Source: Micrococcales bacterium
Lineage (GTDB): Bacteria; Actinomycetota; Actinomycetes; Actinomycetales; Dermatophilaceae
Direction: 5' to 3'
Assembly: GCA_021287075.1 (NCBI GenBank)
Contig: JAJTBD010000001.1
Location: 215,602-279,601 of the forward strand
DNA length: 64,000 bases
The position numbers were made by a program, and so were the translations under genes. This document shows positions 31,614 to 40,594 of the stretch, piece after piece. The notes under the pieces are model-generated. The model saw only the letters and a list, made by a program, of their open reading frames with translations. It was not told where the DNA came from and ran no database searches. Each line of letters begins with the position of its first letter. Within the stretch, counting starts at the first letter, position 1.

Positions 31614-32954
31614 ATGTCTGCACCGCCCCGCGGTCCACTGCTCGCCGCCCCTGGATGGGTCGCCCCACTCTGCTGGCTGGCGGTCGTCCTCGACGGCTTC
31701 GACGCCGTCGTCCTCGGCGCCATCATGCCGACGCTGACCTCGCCGGACGGGCTGTCGCTCACCGCCGCCGAGGGCACCGCGGTCGCGACCGCCGGGCTGG
31801 TCGGCATGATGCTGGGCGCGCTGTCGATGGGCTATCTGACCGACCGGCTCGGTCGGCGCAAGCTGCTCATCGGCGCGGTGATCGCCTTCTCGGTCTTCAC
31901 CTTCGCGGCAGCGTTCGCGACCGGCCCGACCTCGCTGTCGGTGTGGCGCTTCCTCGCCGGCCTCGGGCTGGGTGGCTGTCTGCCGACCGGCATCGCGATG
32001 GTCAACGAGTTCCGGCGCAGCGGGGGAGCGGGCAACGCCACGACCACCCTCATGACCGGCTACCACGTCGGAGCCGTCGCGACCGCTGCCCTTGCCCTCC
32101 TGCTCCTCAAGCCCTTTGGCTGGCAGGGCCTGTTCATCGCCGGCGCACTGCCGATGCTCGTCCTGGTCCCGTTGATGGTCAAGTACCTCCCGGAATCGCC
32201 GGGCTATCTCATGGCGCAGGGCCGGCGCGCCGAGGCCGAGACGGTCGCCGCCCACTACGGCATCGCCCTCGAGATCCCGGTGGAGGAGGAGCGCGAATAC
32301 GGCGACGCGTCGCCCACGCACCCCCACACCGAGAAGCAGGGCGCGGCCCTCATGCTCTCGAATGCCTTCCGGCGCAACAGCATTGCCATCTGGATCGCGT
32401 CCTTCATGGGGCTGCTGCTGGTCTATGGCCTCAACACCTGGCTGCCCAAGATCATGCGCGAGGCCGGCTATGAGCTCGGCGCCGCCCTCATGCTGCTGCT
32501 GGTCCTCAACGCCGGCGCCGTCGTGGGGCTGGTCATCTCCGGCCGGGTCGCCGACCGCATCACCCCGCGCCTGGCCGCGATCCTGTGGTTCGCCGGATCG
32601 GCGGTGCTGCTGGCTTCCCTCGTGATCCGACTCCCGATGGCGGGCATCTATGTGATGGTCTTCCTCACCGGCTGCTTCGTCTTCAGCTCGCAGGTGCTCG
32701 TCTATGCCTTCACCTCCGCCAACCACCCGCCGGCGGTGCGGGCCACGGCGCTGGGCATGTCGGCCGGCGTGGGCCGCCTCGGCGCCATCTCCGGGCCGCT
32801 CCTCGGCGGGCTCCTGCTCGACCGGGGCCTGGCCCACCCGTGGGGCTTCTATGCCTTCGCGGTCGTCGGCGCGCTCGGTGCGCTGGCCATGCTCGGCACC
32901 CGCTCCCTGCGCGTCGTGCGCGAGCGGGAGGTCAGCGAGCCCGTCACCGCCTGA
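31614..32954 (+). CDS. MFS transporter, aromatic acid:H+ symporter (AAHS)-like
   Basis: 446 residues with 12 predicted membrane segments. LDGFDAVVLGAIMPTL at the first helix and the loop GYLTDRLGRRKLL are typical of the AAHS/PcaK-BenK group, which imports aromatic acids such as benzoate or protocatechuate. FLAGLGLGGCLPTG and KYLPESPGYL support this. The ATG at 31614 follows GAGG; the earlier in-frame start at 31455 would cross the inverted repeat. No catabolic genes are adjacent. Confidence 0.83.
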   Translation: MSAPPRGPLLAAPGWVAPLCWLAVVLDGFDAVVLGAIMPTLTSPDGLSLTAAEGTAVATAGLVGMMLGALSMGYLTDRLGRRKLLIGAVIAFSVFTFAAAFATGPTSLSVWRFLAGLGLGGCLPTGIAMVNEFRRSGGAGNATTTLMTGYHVGAVATAALALLLLKPFGWQGLFIAGALPMLVLVPLMVKYLPESPGYLMAQGRRAEAETVAAHYGIALEIPVEEEREYGDASPTHPHTEKQGAALMLSNAFRRNSIAIWIASFMGLLLVYGLNTWLPKIMREAGYELGAALMLLLVLNAGAVVGLVISGRVADRITPRLAAILWFAGSAVLLASLVIRLPMAGIYVMVFLTGCFVFSSQVLVYAFTSANHPPAVRATALGMSAGVGRLGAISGPLLGGLLLDRGLAHPWGFYAFAVVGALGALAMLGTRSLRVVREREVSEPVTA

Positions 32955-32973
32955 GGCCGGTCAGAGCCAAGTC

Positions 32974-33011
32974 GGTATGCCGCGTCGCCCCGTCGGGCGG
33001 CGCGGCATACC
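32974..33011. terminator. Bidirectional terminator made of an inverted pair of the word GTATGCCGC
   Basis: A 17-bp stem with one G-T pair and the loop CGTC lies between two convergent MFS genes. The outer 11 bp of each arm are GGTATGCCGCG and its complement, that is, one copy each of the 9-mer that recurs throughout the window. Confidence 0.8.
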
Positions 33012-33018
33012 CGTGGTC

Positions 33019-34455
33019 TCAGGGGCGCGACAGCGCGAGCGAGCTGGGCAGCGCGATGACCGCCGCGACGCTGGTGAGCGCGCAGGCGACGGCGAGCGCG
33101 GGTCCCATGCCCCAGGCGTCGGTGAGCGCGAAGAAGAGCGTGCCGACCACCGCGGCGCCCAGCGCGAGGCAGGTCTGCTGGGTGGTGATGAGGATGCCGC
33201 TGCCCAGGCCCGCCTGATGGGCGGACACCTGCGCGAGGACCACCGAGAACATCGGCATCATCACCAGGGCGCTGCCGAGGCCGACGAGCGCGAGCGCAGG
33301 GGCAAGCGACCAGGGCGTGATGTTGGGCCACTGGGCGAGCACCATCGCCGCGAGGGCGAGGTTGGCCACGAGCTGCACGGCCCAGCCGACCGCGATGGTG
33401 CGTGATCCGAGCAGGGCGTCGACGCGGCGCTGGACCAGCGAGACCCCCATGAAGACCACGGCCATCGGCAACAGCGTCAGGCCGCCCTCGAGCGGGGTCA
33501 TGCCCGCGCCGGCCTGGGTGGCGATGGCGAAGGCGAACATGAACCCGCCGAATGCCGTGAAGTGGCAGACGGCGACGAGCAGCCCCCGGCGCATGGGGGC
33601 CAGCCGCAGCACGCTGGGTGGGACGAGCGAGTGGCGCCCGCCCTCCTCGGCCCAGTGCTGGTGTGCGAGGAAGACCGCCCCGAGCACCAGCGCCGCCATG
33701 ACCATCAGCACGATCCACACGGGCCAGCCGAGGGGCCGGCCCTCGGTCAGCGGCAGCATCAGCAGCACGAGTGTCGTCCCGAGCAGGGTGGCCCCCTGGA
33801 GGTCGATCGGCAGCGCCTCGTGGGACCTGGTCTCGGGCAGCAGCCGGGCCGCGAGGGCCGCAGAGCCGAGAGCGAGAGGCACGAAGACCGCGAAGACCGA
33901 GCGCCAGCCGAGCCCCCACAGGTCGGCGTCGACGAGCGCGCCCCCGACCACCTGGCCGGCGGCGGCCGCGATCCCGCCCGAGGCGCCCACCAGGCCCAGC
34001 GCACGCGCGAGCAGGGGACCGGTGAGGGTGGCGCTGATCGTGGAGAGCACCTGCGGCGTCATGAGCGCGGCGAGGGCGCCCTGGGCGACCCGCCCGGCCA
34101 GCAGCACGGGCATGGTCGGGGCCAGCGCGCAGGCGAGGGAGGCGAGGGCGAAGCCCGTCATGCCGACGAGGAACATCCTCCTGCGGCCGTGCGAGTCGCC
34201 GAGCCGGCCGCCCACCACGACGAGCGCGGCGTTGGCGATGCCATAGGCGCCGACGACCAGCTGGAGCATAGCCGGGCTGGCATGCAGGTCCTCCCCGATG
34301 TCGTGCAGTGCCACGTTGACGACAAAGAAGGAGAGCATCGGCAAGAACATCCCGCCGATGAGCACCAGGGTGCTCGACAGCGGCAGGTGCACGACATGGG
34401 GGTGTCCGGCGCGGGCGCCCTCGCCGCCGTCATCGGGGGCAGGGGAGGGCGGCAT
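33019..34455 (-). CDS. MFS transporter, DHA2-like drug exporter
   Basis: 478 residues and about 14 hydrophobic segments, as in the DHA2 group. GGRLGDSHGRRRMF is the loop 2-3 signature, and QGALAALMTPQVLS and GSALVMMPMFSVVLAQV are typical of EmrB/QacA-like proteins. It probably exports drugs or toxic metabolites. The ATG at 34455 has CGGAG just upstream, preferred over 34527. It is divergent from the NUDIX gene. Confidence 0.83.
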   Translation of the reverse strand: MPPSPAPDDGGEGARAGHPHVVHLPLSSTLVLIGGMFLPMLSFFVVNVALHDIGEDLHASPAMLQLVVGAYGIANAALVVVGGRLGDSHGRRRMFLVGMTGFALASLACALAPTMPVLLAGRVAQGALAALMTPQVLSTISATLTGPLLARALGLVGASGGIAAAAGQVVGGALVDADLWGLGWRSVFAVFVPLALGSAALAARLLPETRSHEALPIDLQGATLLGTTLVLLMLPLTEGRPLGWPVWIVLMVMAALVLGAVFLAHQHWAEEGGRHSLVPPSVLRLAPMRRGLLVAVCHFTAFGGFMFAFAIATQAGAGMTPLEGGLTLLPMAVVFMGVSLVQRRVDALLGSRTIAVGWAVQLVANLALAAMVLAQWPNITPWSLAPALALVGLGSALVMMPMFSVVLAQVSAHQAGLGSGILITTQQTCLALGAAVVGTLFFALTDAWGMGPALAVACALTSVAAVIALPSSLALSRP

Positions 34456-34537
34456 GCTCCGATGATGCCCCAGCCCGAGGTGGATTGGGCTGGGCGCCCG
34501 GTCCGGACTCGGTGGGGCAGTTGGCACACTGGGGGCC

Positions 34538-35299
34538 GTGAGGATCGACGACGACGCGCCCCGGGCCGAGACCCCCGCACCGCTGGTCTATGACGAGGCG
34601 CTGCGCGAGCGGATCCGCGCCAACCTCGCGGCACGGCCGCGCCGGAAGGTGCCGCTCGAGGGCCACAAGCACGCAGCGGTCGCGGTGGTCCTCGTCGACT
34701 CCGAGGTCGGGGAGGACCGGGTCGATCCCCACCAGCCGCCGCCGGAGGCGATGAGTGTGATCCCCGGCGGTCCGCACAGCCTCGACGGCCGGATGGTCGA
34801 TGTGTCCGGGGGTGCGGCCTTCCTGCTCTGCCGTCGGGCGTCGCGGCTGCGCGCGCACTCCGGCCAGTGGGCCCTGCCCGGGGGCCGCCTCGACCCCGGC
34901 GAGGGCCCAGTGGACGCGGCGTTGCGCGAGCTCGACGAGGAGCTGGGCGTGGTGCTCGGAGCGGAGCATGTCATCGGGCTGCTCGACGACTACCAGACGC
35001 GGTCGGGCTATGTCATGACCCCTGTCGTGATCTGGGGTGGGGGAGCGCTCGACCTGCGCCCGGCACCCGACGAGGTGCTCGCGGCATACCGCATCGGTCT
35101 CAACCAGCTGCTGCGAGAGGACTCCCCGCGCTTTGTCGACATCCCCGAGAGCGAGCGCCCCGTCGTGCAGGTCCCGCTCGGCGGTGACCTGATCCACGCA
35201 CCCACGGGGGCGGTCCTGGTCCAGCTGCGCTGGCTGGGCCTGGAGGGACGGGCCGACCCGGTGCAGGGCTTCGAGCAGCCCGTCTTCGCCTGGCGCTGA
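34538..35299 (+). CDS. NUDIX hydrolase
   Basis: 253 residues. A complete Nudix box, G-x5-E-x7-R-E-x2-E-E-x-G, is visible as GGRLDPGEG...RELDEELGV (near residues 114-137). The N-terminus resembles CoA pyrophosphatase-type Nudix proteins with an added leader (EALRERIRANLAARPR). The substrate is unknown. The start is GTG with no ribosome binding site; CACACT 7 nt upstream may serve as a -10 box. Confidence 0.87.
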   Translation: MRIDDDAPRAETPAPLVYDEALRERIRANLAARPRRKVPLEGHKHAAVAVVLVDSEVGEDRVDPHQPPPEAMSVIPGGPHSLDGRMVDVSGGAAFLLCRRASRLRAHSGQWALPGGRLDPGEGPVDAALRELDEELGVVLGAEHVIGLLDDYQTRSGYVMTPVVIWGGGALDLRPAPDEVLAAYRIGLNQLLREDSPRFVDIPESERPVVQVPLGGDLIHAPTGAVLVQLRWLGLEGRADPVQGFEQPVFAWR

Positions 35300-35306
35300 G
35301 CCCGCC

Positions 35307-35819
35307 TCAGTCGCCTCGTCGCCCACGGTCGGCGAAGACGAACCACCGCATCGCCGAGTACACGTAGACGGCCTCGACCAGCCCCGCGGTGACCCGCGCC
35401 CACTGGAAGGGGACGCCCAGTGCGATCAGGCCCGCGCCGATGCCGAGGATGATCGCGAGATAGTTCACCGCCACCACGAGCACATAGCGCGCCGTCTGCG
35501 GGCCGGCCGGCAGATGCGACTCGAAGTTGAGCCACCGGTTGAGGACGAAGGCCAACGAGAAGGCCACGGCATAGGCGAGCGTGACCGACACGGCATTCGG
35601 CAGGCCCAGGCCGCGATAGAGGACCGCGAGCAGGGCGAGGTCGATGGAGAAGGTGCACAGGTTGAGCACGCAGAAGCCGACGAAGGTCGCCGGGACATAG
35701 CGCCGGATCGGAGGTGGGAGGAGCCTCCACAGGGCCGTGCGGAGCGCGACGAAGCGTGGGTGTGTCGTGGACCCAGGCCGGGGGCCGTTGTCGCTGGCGT
35801 CGACGCCCTCGGTGGTCAC
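35307..35819 (-). CDS. GtrA-family membrane protein (first of two)
   Basis: 170 residues with four hydrophobic helices and the GtrA phrases VGFCVLNLCTFSIDLALL and FVLNRWLNFES. GtrA proteins are thought to move lipid-linked sugars across the membrane for cell-envelope glycosylation. The GTG start overlaps the TGA of the upstream DUF4031-HD gene (GTGA). Confidence 0.85.
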   Translation of the reverse strand: MTTEGVDASDNGPRPGSTTHPRFVALRTALWRLLPPPIRRYVPATFVGFCVLNLCTFSIDLALLAVLYRGLGLPNAVSVTLAYAVAFSLAFVLNRWLNFESHLPAGPQTARYVLVVAVNYLAIILGIGAGLIALGVPFQWARVTAGLVEAVYVYSAMRWFVFADRGRRGD

Positions 35820-36694
35820 CGCAGCTCGCCCTCGAGGTTGCGTCGGGCATCCTTCTCCCACAGGGAGATTGCCGCTGCCGAAGTGAAGAGCGGCTGCTTG
35901 GACAGGAGCGCCTCGACCACGCTGCGCCGGCCCCGGCGGAAGTCCTCGGCCGACAGGTGGAAGTACTCGATGCGCACGTCCTGGAGATAGGCGGCGTATC
36001 GCGAGGCCGGCGCGGCCAGGACCGACAGGTCGGCATCACAGAGCGCTGCCCCCGCCGCGTCGTCGGCGCTGGGCGAGTGCCCGGCCGTCAGCCGCACGAG
36101 CCGGGCGACCTCACTGACGTCCTCCGCGGGCAGCCGGTCAGCCAGCGCTTCCTCGGCCAGCCGTGCGGAGGCCTCCTCGTCGGCGCCGGGAGCCCCGTCA
36201 TAGACGGCATCGTGGAACCACGCGGCCAGCCGGGCCTGCCTGGTGACCGCCACGCCGGCGGTCTCCAGCCGGTCGAGCGCGGCCAGGCAGGCAGCCAGAT
36301 GGCGCAGGTCGTGATAGCGGCGGTGAGGCTCGTCCCAGCGGTCGAGGAGGTCCTCGACGACCTCGGGGGCACCGGGGAGCAGGTCCTCCCAGAGGCCGCG
36401 CAGCCGCTCGGCGAGCGCGGCCTCATCGGTCTCCCTGCGGGCCTTGGGCCGGCGCAGACCGCTTGCGATGAGGCGGCGGACAAGCTCGGTGCTGGAGACC
36501 GCCTCGGCGCCGAGCGACACCGCTCTCGCATAGAGCCGCTCGGGCACGTCGTAGTGGTCGGCGTCGAAGGCGCGAGGGTGGGCGCCGAGGCGCTCCGCGA
36601 AGTCGTGGAGCTCGGCCAGGCTCGTGTCGGAGACGAGATGGCTGAAGACGGTGCCGTGCGCCGGCCACAGCGGCGGGTCGATGAGCACGGCCAT
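35816..36694 (-). CDS. DUF4031-HD domain fusion protein
   Basis: 292 residues. Residues 1-85 match DUF4031 (AVLIDPPLWPAHG, FSHLVSDTSLAELHDFA, HYDVPERLYARA). Residues about 95-292 form an HD-type predicted metal phosphohydrolase (COG4339-like) with YHDLRHL, WFHDAVYDG and a later CDADLSVL. The two are separate proteins in many genomes. TAGGCT lies 7 nt before the ATG (leaderless). It is coupled to the downstream GtrA gene. Confidence 0.83.
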   Translation of the reverse strand: MAVLIDPPLWPAHGTVFSHLVSDTSLAELHDFAERLGAHPRAFDADHYDVPERLYARAVSLGAEAVSSTELVRRLIASGLRRPKARRETDEAALAERLRGLWEDLLPGAPEVVEDLLDRWDEPHRRYHDLRHLAACLAALDRLETAGVAVTRQARLAAWFHDAVYDGAPGADEEASARLAEEALADRLPAEDVSEVARLVRLTAGHSPSADDAAGAALCDADLSVLAAPASRYAAYLQDVRIEYFHLSAEDFRRGRRSVVEALLSKQPLFTSAAAISLWEKDARRNLEGELR

Positions 36695-36736
36695 GGCGGC
36701 AAGCCTAGGCCCCGCGAGGAGCGCCGGGGTGGTGGG

Positions 36737-37162
36737 TCAGGAGCGGGCGAGCCTGGTGCGCACCGTGGCCACCGCGCCCTTGGCTGCCCGCAGCGCAGTG
36801 AGCGCGGACGCGGGCAGGGGCCGGATCAGGGTCGCGTGCTTGCGCACATAGGTGGGCACGTGCCAGACCCAGTGGGAGCCGGCCACGAACAGGGCGGAGT
36901 CGCCGGGACGCAGAACGGTCGTCGTGCCCGCGTCATCGGTGACCTGCACCTCGCCCTCGACGATCGCGACGAGCTCGTCGGCGTCGAAGTGCCAGTCGAA
37001 GGTGCCGGCCGTGCAGGACCAGACGTGCATCGTCCCCCGGCCGTCGGTGGTCTCGGCCCACTGTGAGGCGCGCGCGATCGGCGCCCCCTCGCGGATCCAC
37101 TCCGGGTTGATCGGCGCCTCGTCGAGGTCGTCAAGGTGCTGCGGTGCATGGCTGAGCGTCAC
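36737..37162 (-). CDS. Cupin domain protein
   Basis: 141 residues. Single cupin fold of the EutQ/DUF861 type: WSCTAGTFDWHFDADELVAI carries the His-Glu pair, and LRPGDSALFVAGSHWVWHV the second motif. Substrate and role are unknown. The start is GTG without a clear ribosome binding site. A C-terminal helical extension (residues 115-141) is basic. Confidence 0.8.
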   Translation of the reverse strand: MTLSHAPQHLDDLDEAPINPEWIREGAPIARASQWAETTDGRGTMHVWSCTAGTFDWHFDADELVAIVEGEVQVTDDAGTTTVLRPGDSALFVAGSHWVWHVPTYVRKHATLIRPLPASALTALRAAKGAVATVRTRLARS

Positions 37163-37263
37163 GGTGTGCCTCTGTCGTCTCGTCCCCCGTCGGGCCCCCC
37201 GGCCCGACCATGGCCAACCCTAGACGGCAGGCCTGACCTGCGCCAATTCGCCGGGCCCGCAGG

Positions 37264-37752
37264 TCACCGCAGTCGGAAGATCACGGTGCGCTGGACCACG
37301 AAATTGACCACCGTGGCGATGCCCTGGGCGATGACGAACGAGATCGTCTTGGCCCAGAAGTCGCTGGCGCGACCGTCCGAGAGCCAGAGGAAGAGTGCGG
37401 TCGCGATGCCGACCTGGAGGGCGAAGGTCAGGGCATAGGTCACCATCACCGCGACGAACCGGGCCCGGGACGGCTCGGCCTGGAAGGTCCAGCGGCGGTT
37501 GATCAGGTATGCCGTGGTGGTGCCTGCGACGAACGAGAGGCTCTTTGCCCACCAGTAGTCCAGGCCAAAGTGGGTCAGCGACATCAGCAGGCCGTAATCG
37601 ACGATCGCCGACAGCACGCCGGTCGCGATGAAACGCAGCAGCTGGGTCTTGAGGTCCAATGCCGCACCGGGGGTGGTCCCGTGGTGACTCTCGGCAGGGT
37701 CGAGGGCGCCCGCGATGGACTCGGCGATGGGGTGGTCTGACGCGGACGGCAT
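37264..37752 (-). CDS. GtrA-family membrane protein (second)
   Basis: 162 residues with four hydrophobic helices and the GtrA motifs FIATGVLSAIVDYGLLM, TAYLINRRWTFQ and NFVVQRTVIF. It is a distant paralogue of the GtrA gene 1.5 kb away. The ATG at 37752 has GGAGG about 8 nt upstream. No glycosyltransferase lies next to it in this window. Confidence 0.85.
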   Translation of the reverse strand: MPSASDHPIAESIAGALDPAESHHGTTPGAALDLKTQLLRFIATGVLSAIVDYGLLMSLTHFGLDYWWAKSLSFVAGTTTAYLINRRWTFQAEPSRARFVAVMVTYALTFALQVGIATALFLWLSDGRASDFWAKTISFVIAQGIATVVNFVVQRTVIFRLR

Positions 37753-37801
37753 GGCCACGATCCTCCCACGCGGGCAGCGACATGACGCCGCCCGACACGG
37801 C

Positions 37802-38929
37802 TCACCCGGCCCGGCCGAGCAGCACCATGACCTCTGAGTGGCCTGACTGCGGGAACATGTCGAAGAGGCGGGCTGCGCGCACCTCCAGCGAGGGCATGTC
37901 CGCCAGATCCCGGGCCAGGCTCTCGGGGTTGCAGCTGGAATAGACGACCGTGCTGGCATCGGATCCCTCTAGCCACCCGGCCAGCCGCGGCCCGATGCCC
38001 CGTCGGGGTGGGTTGACGATGACCGCAGCGGGGGCAGGGCGGCCGGCGATGACCTCAAAGGCGTCGCCCGCGACGAACTGCACGTGCGCGAGCCCCGTCT
38101 CCTGCGCGCTGGTGCGGGCGCTCTCGACCGCCTCCGGGGCGACCTCGACGCCGAGGACCTGCCCGGCAGATGGGGCGCAGTGCAGAGCGAAACCGCCGAC
38201 GCCGCAGTAGAGATCCCAGAGGACGGCGGGGGAGAGGGGCGTGAGCCACTCGCGGGCCTGGGCATAGAGCGCCTGTGCCACAACGGTATTGGTCTGGAAG
38301 AAGCTCTGCGGGCGCAGGTGCAGGGTCACCTCGCCGAGGCGCATCGGCAGTGTCGTCTCCTCGGTGAGGACGATCTCGGTCTCGCCCTCGAGGGCGGCGC
38401 GGTGCTCGGGCAGGAGGTTGGCGGTGACGACCCGCAGCCCGGGGAGCCGCTCACGAAGGGGCTGGACGGCGCGGCCCAGCCGCCCGAGCTGGCCCTCCGA
38501 GCGGAGGACGAAGCGCGCCATCAGCTCGCCGTCGGGGGAGTGGGTGAGCAGGATGTGCTTGAGCTCACCGGTGCGGCCCGGGACGTCATAGGGGGTGAGC
38601 CCGATCTCGGCGACCGCCTCCCGCAGTGGGACGAGCGCCGCGGCGAGGCCGGGCTCATAGAGACCGCAGCCGGTCAGGTCCACGCCGTGCCCGGCCTCGT
38701 CGAGGATCCCCAGGGTCGGTGCGCCACGACGGCCCCCGACGACCAGCTTTGCCTTGTTGCGGAAGCCCGACTCCGGACCGGCGAAGGGCTCGAGCCAGCG
38801 CGCAGCCGGCACGTGGTCGGCCAGCGTCGCCTCGACGCGGCCCTGCGCGGAGGCGAGCTGCACGGCATACGGCTGGCCCATCAGGGTGCACGAGCGGCAG
38901 GTGCCGGCGTCGAAGTAGTCGCACTGCAT
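37802..38929 (-). CDS. rlmC: 23S rRNA (uracil-747 C5)-methyltransferase RlmC
   Basis: 375 residues, the same length as E. coli RlmC (RumB) and closely matching it. The Fe-S cysteines are at Cys3, Cys11, Cys14 and Cys88. The SAM motif is WDLYCGVGGFALHCA, the substrate motif VNPPRRGIG, and the catalytic Cys333 lies in VYSSCNPESLA. It methylates U747 of 23S rRNA. It is divergent from tpx. TAGCCT lies 9 nt upstream of the start. Confidence 0.94.
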   Translation of the reverse strand: MQCDYFDAGTCRSCTLMGQPYAVQLASAQGRVEATLADHVPAARWLEPFAGPESGFRNKAKLVVGGRRGAPTLGILDEAGHGVDLTGCGLYEPGLAAALVPLREAVAEIGLTPYDVPGRTGELKHILLTHSPDGELMARFVLRSEGQLGRLGRAVQPLRERLPGLRVVTANLLPEHRAALEGETEIVLTEETTLPMRLGEVTLHLRPQSFFQTNTVVAQALYAQAREWLTPLSPAVLWDLYCGVGGFALHCAPSAGQVLGVEVAPEAVESARTSAQETGLAHVQFVAGDAFEVIAGRPAPAAVIVNPPRRGIGPRLAGWLEGSDASTVVYSSCNPESLARDLADMPSLEVRAARLFDMFPQSGHSEVMVLLGRAG

Positions 38930-38966
38930 GGTGAGCCAAGGCTAAGGGTGGTGGTAGACAAGGGGC

Positions 38967-39464
38967 ATGGCGACCACAGCTTTCAAGGGAAACCCCGTCC
39001 AGACCGTCGGTGAGCTGCCCGCGCAGGGCGAGCAGGCACCGGCCTTCGAGCTCACCGGCAGCGACCTGTCCGATGTCACCCCCGAGACCGTCGCGGGGCG
39101 CCGCGTCGTGCTCAACATCTTCCCCAGCGTCGACACCGGCGTCTGCGCCGCATCGGTGCGCAAGTTCAACGAGCTCGCCGCCGGGCTCGAGAACACCTCG
39201 GTGATCTGCGCGTCGGCGGACCTGCCCTTCGCCCTCAGCCGCTTCTGCGGGGCCGAGGGGATCGACAACGTCAGCGCCGCCTCCAGCTTCCGCACCGACT
39301 TCGGTCAGGCCTATGGCGTGACGATGAGCGACGGGCCCCTGCGCGGCCTGCTCGCCCGCTCCGTCGTCGTGCTCGACGCCGACGGCAAGGTGCTGCACAC
39401 CGAGCTCGTCCCCGAGATCGGCCAGGAGCCCGACTACGACGCGGCCGTCGCGGCGCTCGGCTGA
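38967..39464 (+). CDS. tpx: Thiol peroxidase Tpx
   Basis: 165 residues. Atypical 2-Cys peroxiredoxin. The peroxidatic Cys60 is in [12 protein letters not shown] and the resolving Cys94 in [12 protein letters not shown]. It reduces lipid and alkyl hydroperoxides with thioredoxin. The ATG has AAGGGG close upstream. A very strong terminator follows. Confidence 0.95.
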   Translation: MATTAFKGNPVQTVGELPAQGEQAPAFELTGSDLSDVTPETVAGRRVVLNIFPSVDTGVCAASVRKFNELAAGLENTSVICASADLPFALSRFCGAEGIDNVSAASSFRTDFGQAYGVTMSDGPLRGLLARSVVVLDADGKVLHTELVPEIGQEPDYDAAVAALG

Positions 39465-39477
39465 CCTGCCACCACAC

Positions 39478-39523
39478 AGACACCTCGGCCCCCGGGAGCT
39501 GCCTCCCGGGGGCCGAGGTGTCT
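39478..39523. terminator. 21-bp perfect hairpin terminator between tpx and a convergent gene
   Basis: Arms 39478-39498 and 39503-39523 are exact complements around the loop CTGC, giving the longest perfect stem in the window. It serves both tpx and the convergent hypothetical gene, whose stop is 12 bp away. Confidence 0.8.
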
Positions 39524-39534
39524 GCTGAGCGCGA

Positions 39535-40056
39535 TCAGGCCCGGCCGTCGATCCAGTCGACGAAGGCGCGCCACGCGTCGGGGTCGGCGTAGATGTAGCG
39601 CAGGCCGTGGTCGTCGTCGCTGACGTCGATCAGCTGCGGGCTGCCATCGGCGGTGGTCGGGAACGGGATGTGCAGCCCCATCAGATCGGTCAGCTCCATC
39701 GGCGCGTCAAAGCGCAGGCGTCTCGGCTGTCCGTCGACGGCGAAATCCACTGTCACGACATCGTCCTGGGCGACCTCGAGGTCGGTGACGCGGTCGCCGG
39801 GGAGGGCGAAGAGGTCCTCGAAGAACCGCTGCGGGTCCCGCAGGTGCGTCTCCTCGTCGGAGCTGACCTCGGCCTCGAGCGCGCGCCCGTCCTGCCACCG
39901 AAGGACCTCGAAGGCGATGTCGAGCGGGTCACGCGAGGAGCCCGTGCGGCTCTCCGCGGCATACCGCTCTGCGGACTGGCGGCCGGTGAGGCCGAGCCGC
40001 ACCAGGCGGTCCAGGACGGCGGACATCGTTGGGGGAGTGGGGGACTGGTCAGTCAC
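39535..40056 (-). CDS. Hypothetical cytoplasmic protein
   Basis: 173 residues, unrecognised. It is acidic and soluble, without signal peptide or membrane segments. The C-terminal part has the repeated aromatic phrase YIYADPDAWRAFVDWIDG. The start is GTG with AGGAG 6 nt upstream, and codon use is normal for the window, so it looks like a real gene. Confidence 0.7.
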   Translation of the reverse strand: MTDQSPTPPTMSAVLDRLVRLGLTGRQSAERYAAESRTGSSRDPLDIAFEVLRWQDGRALEAEVSSDEETHLRDPQRFFEDLFALPGDRVTDLEVAQDDVVTVDFAVDGQPRRLRFDAPMELTDLMGLHIPFPTTADGSPQLIDVSDDDHGLRYIYADPDAWRAFVDWIDGRA

Positions 40057-40594
40057 GGAGTTCTCCTCATCTGGGCCTGCACGAGCCTAGCCCCATCTGC
40101 GGGCCGGGGCACCCTGCCCGTGCCGCTGACCCGACTGGGCGCCGGGCGGCCCTGAGCCGTAGCGTGCGGGTGTGATGAGGACCTATGTGGTGGGGGTTGA
40201 CGGTCATCGTCGTGTCCTTCTTCGAGTCGGTTGTAGGAGATCACTCGAAGGATCACGCGGTGGCCGTCACTGCTTCTACAGCGACACGCTCACCGGGAGC
40301 CGTACACCACTCTGCCGGACTCCACTCATTCGGTGACGGGGCCTGGTACACCGCAGATGCTGGACGCCAGGCGTTGAGAGAACGGCATTGGTGGCCGATC
40401 GTCGAGTACGCACTCCGTGAGGAGCACAGGCCTGTCAGGGGGCCGATCCGGGGGAGAAGGTGAAGGTCGGGCGGCACATACCCGGGACGACTCCGCTGAA
40501 CTAGTTGACATAATGTGGCTTATCGGCGTTACATACGGGTGCTCCCAGCACTCCTTCCGCCTCAACGCAGCACCTCTTGGGCAACGATGGGCCC
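40057..40594. other. Gene-poor, compositionally atypical stretch, probable mobile-element scar
   Basis: No convincing gene in 538 bp. Short ORFs (for example 40175-40336 plus) lack ribosome binding sites and homology. CTTCGAGT and ACTCGAAG form an inverted repeat at about 40219-40250. Read on the minus strand, the text ATCTCCTAC followed by GACACGACGATGACCGTC reminded me of sequence before IS256-type transposase genes; here it meets a stop within eight codons. An AT-rich stretch at about 40499-40537 (TTGACATAATGTGGCTTATC) resembles recombinase sites. Both likenesses are weak and from memory. Confidence 0.35.

Noticed and set aside
40185..40463. Possible small gene of 92 codons (plus)
   Set aside because: No ribosome binding site, atypical composition, no motifs and overlapping broken frames; treated as scar sequence.
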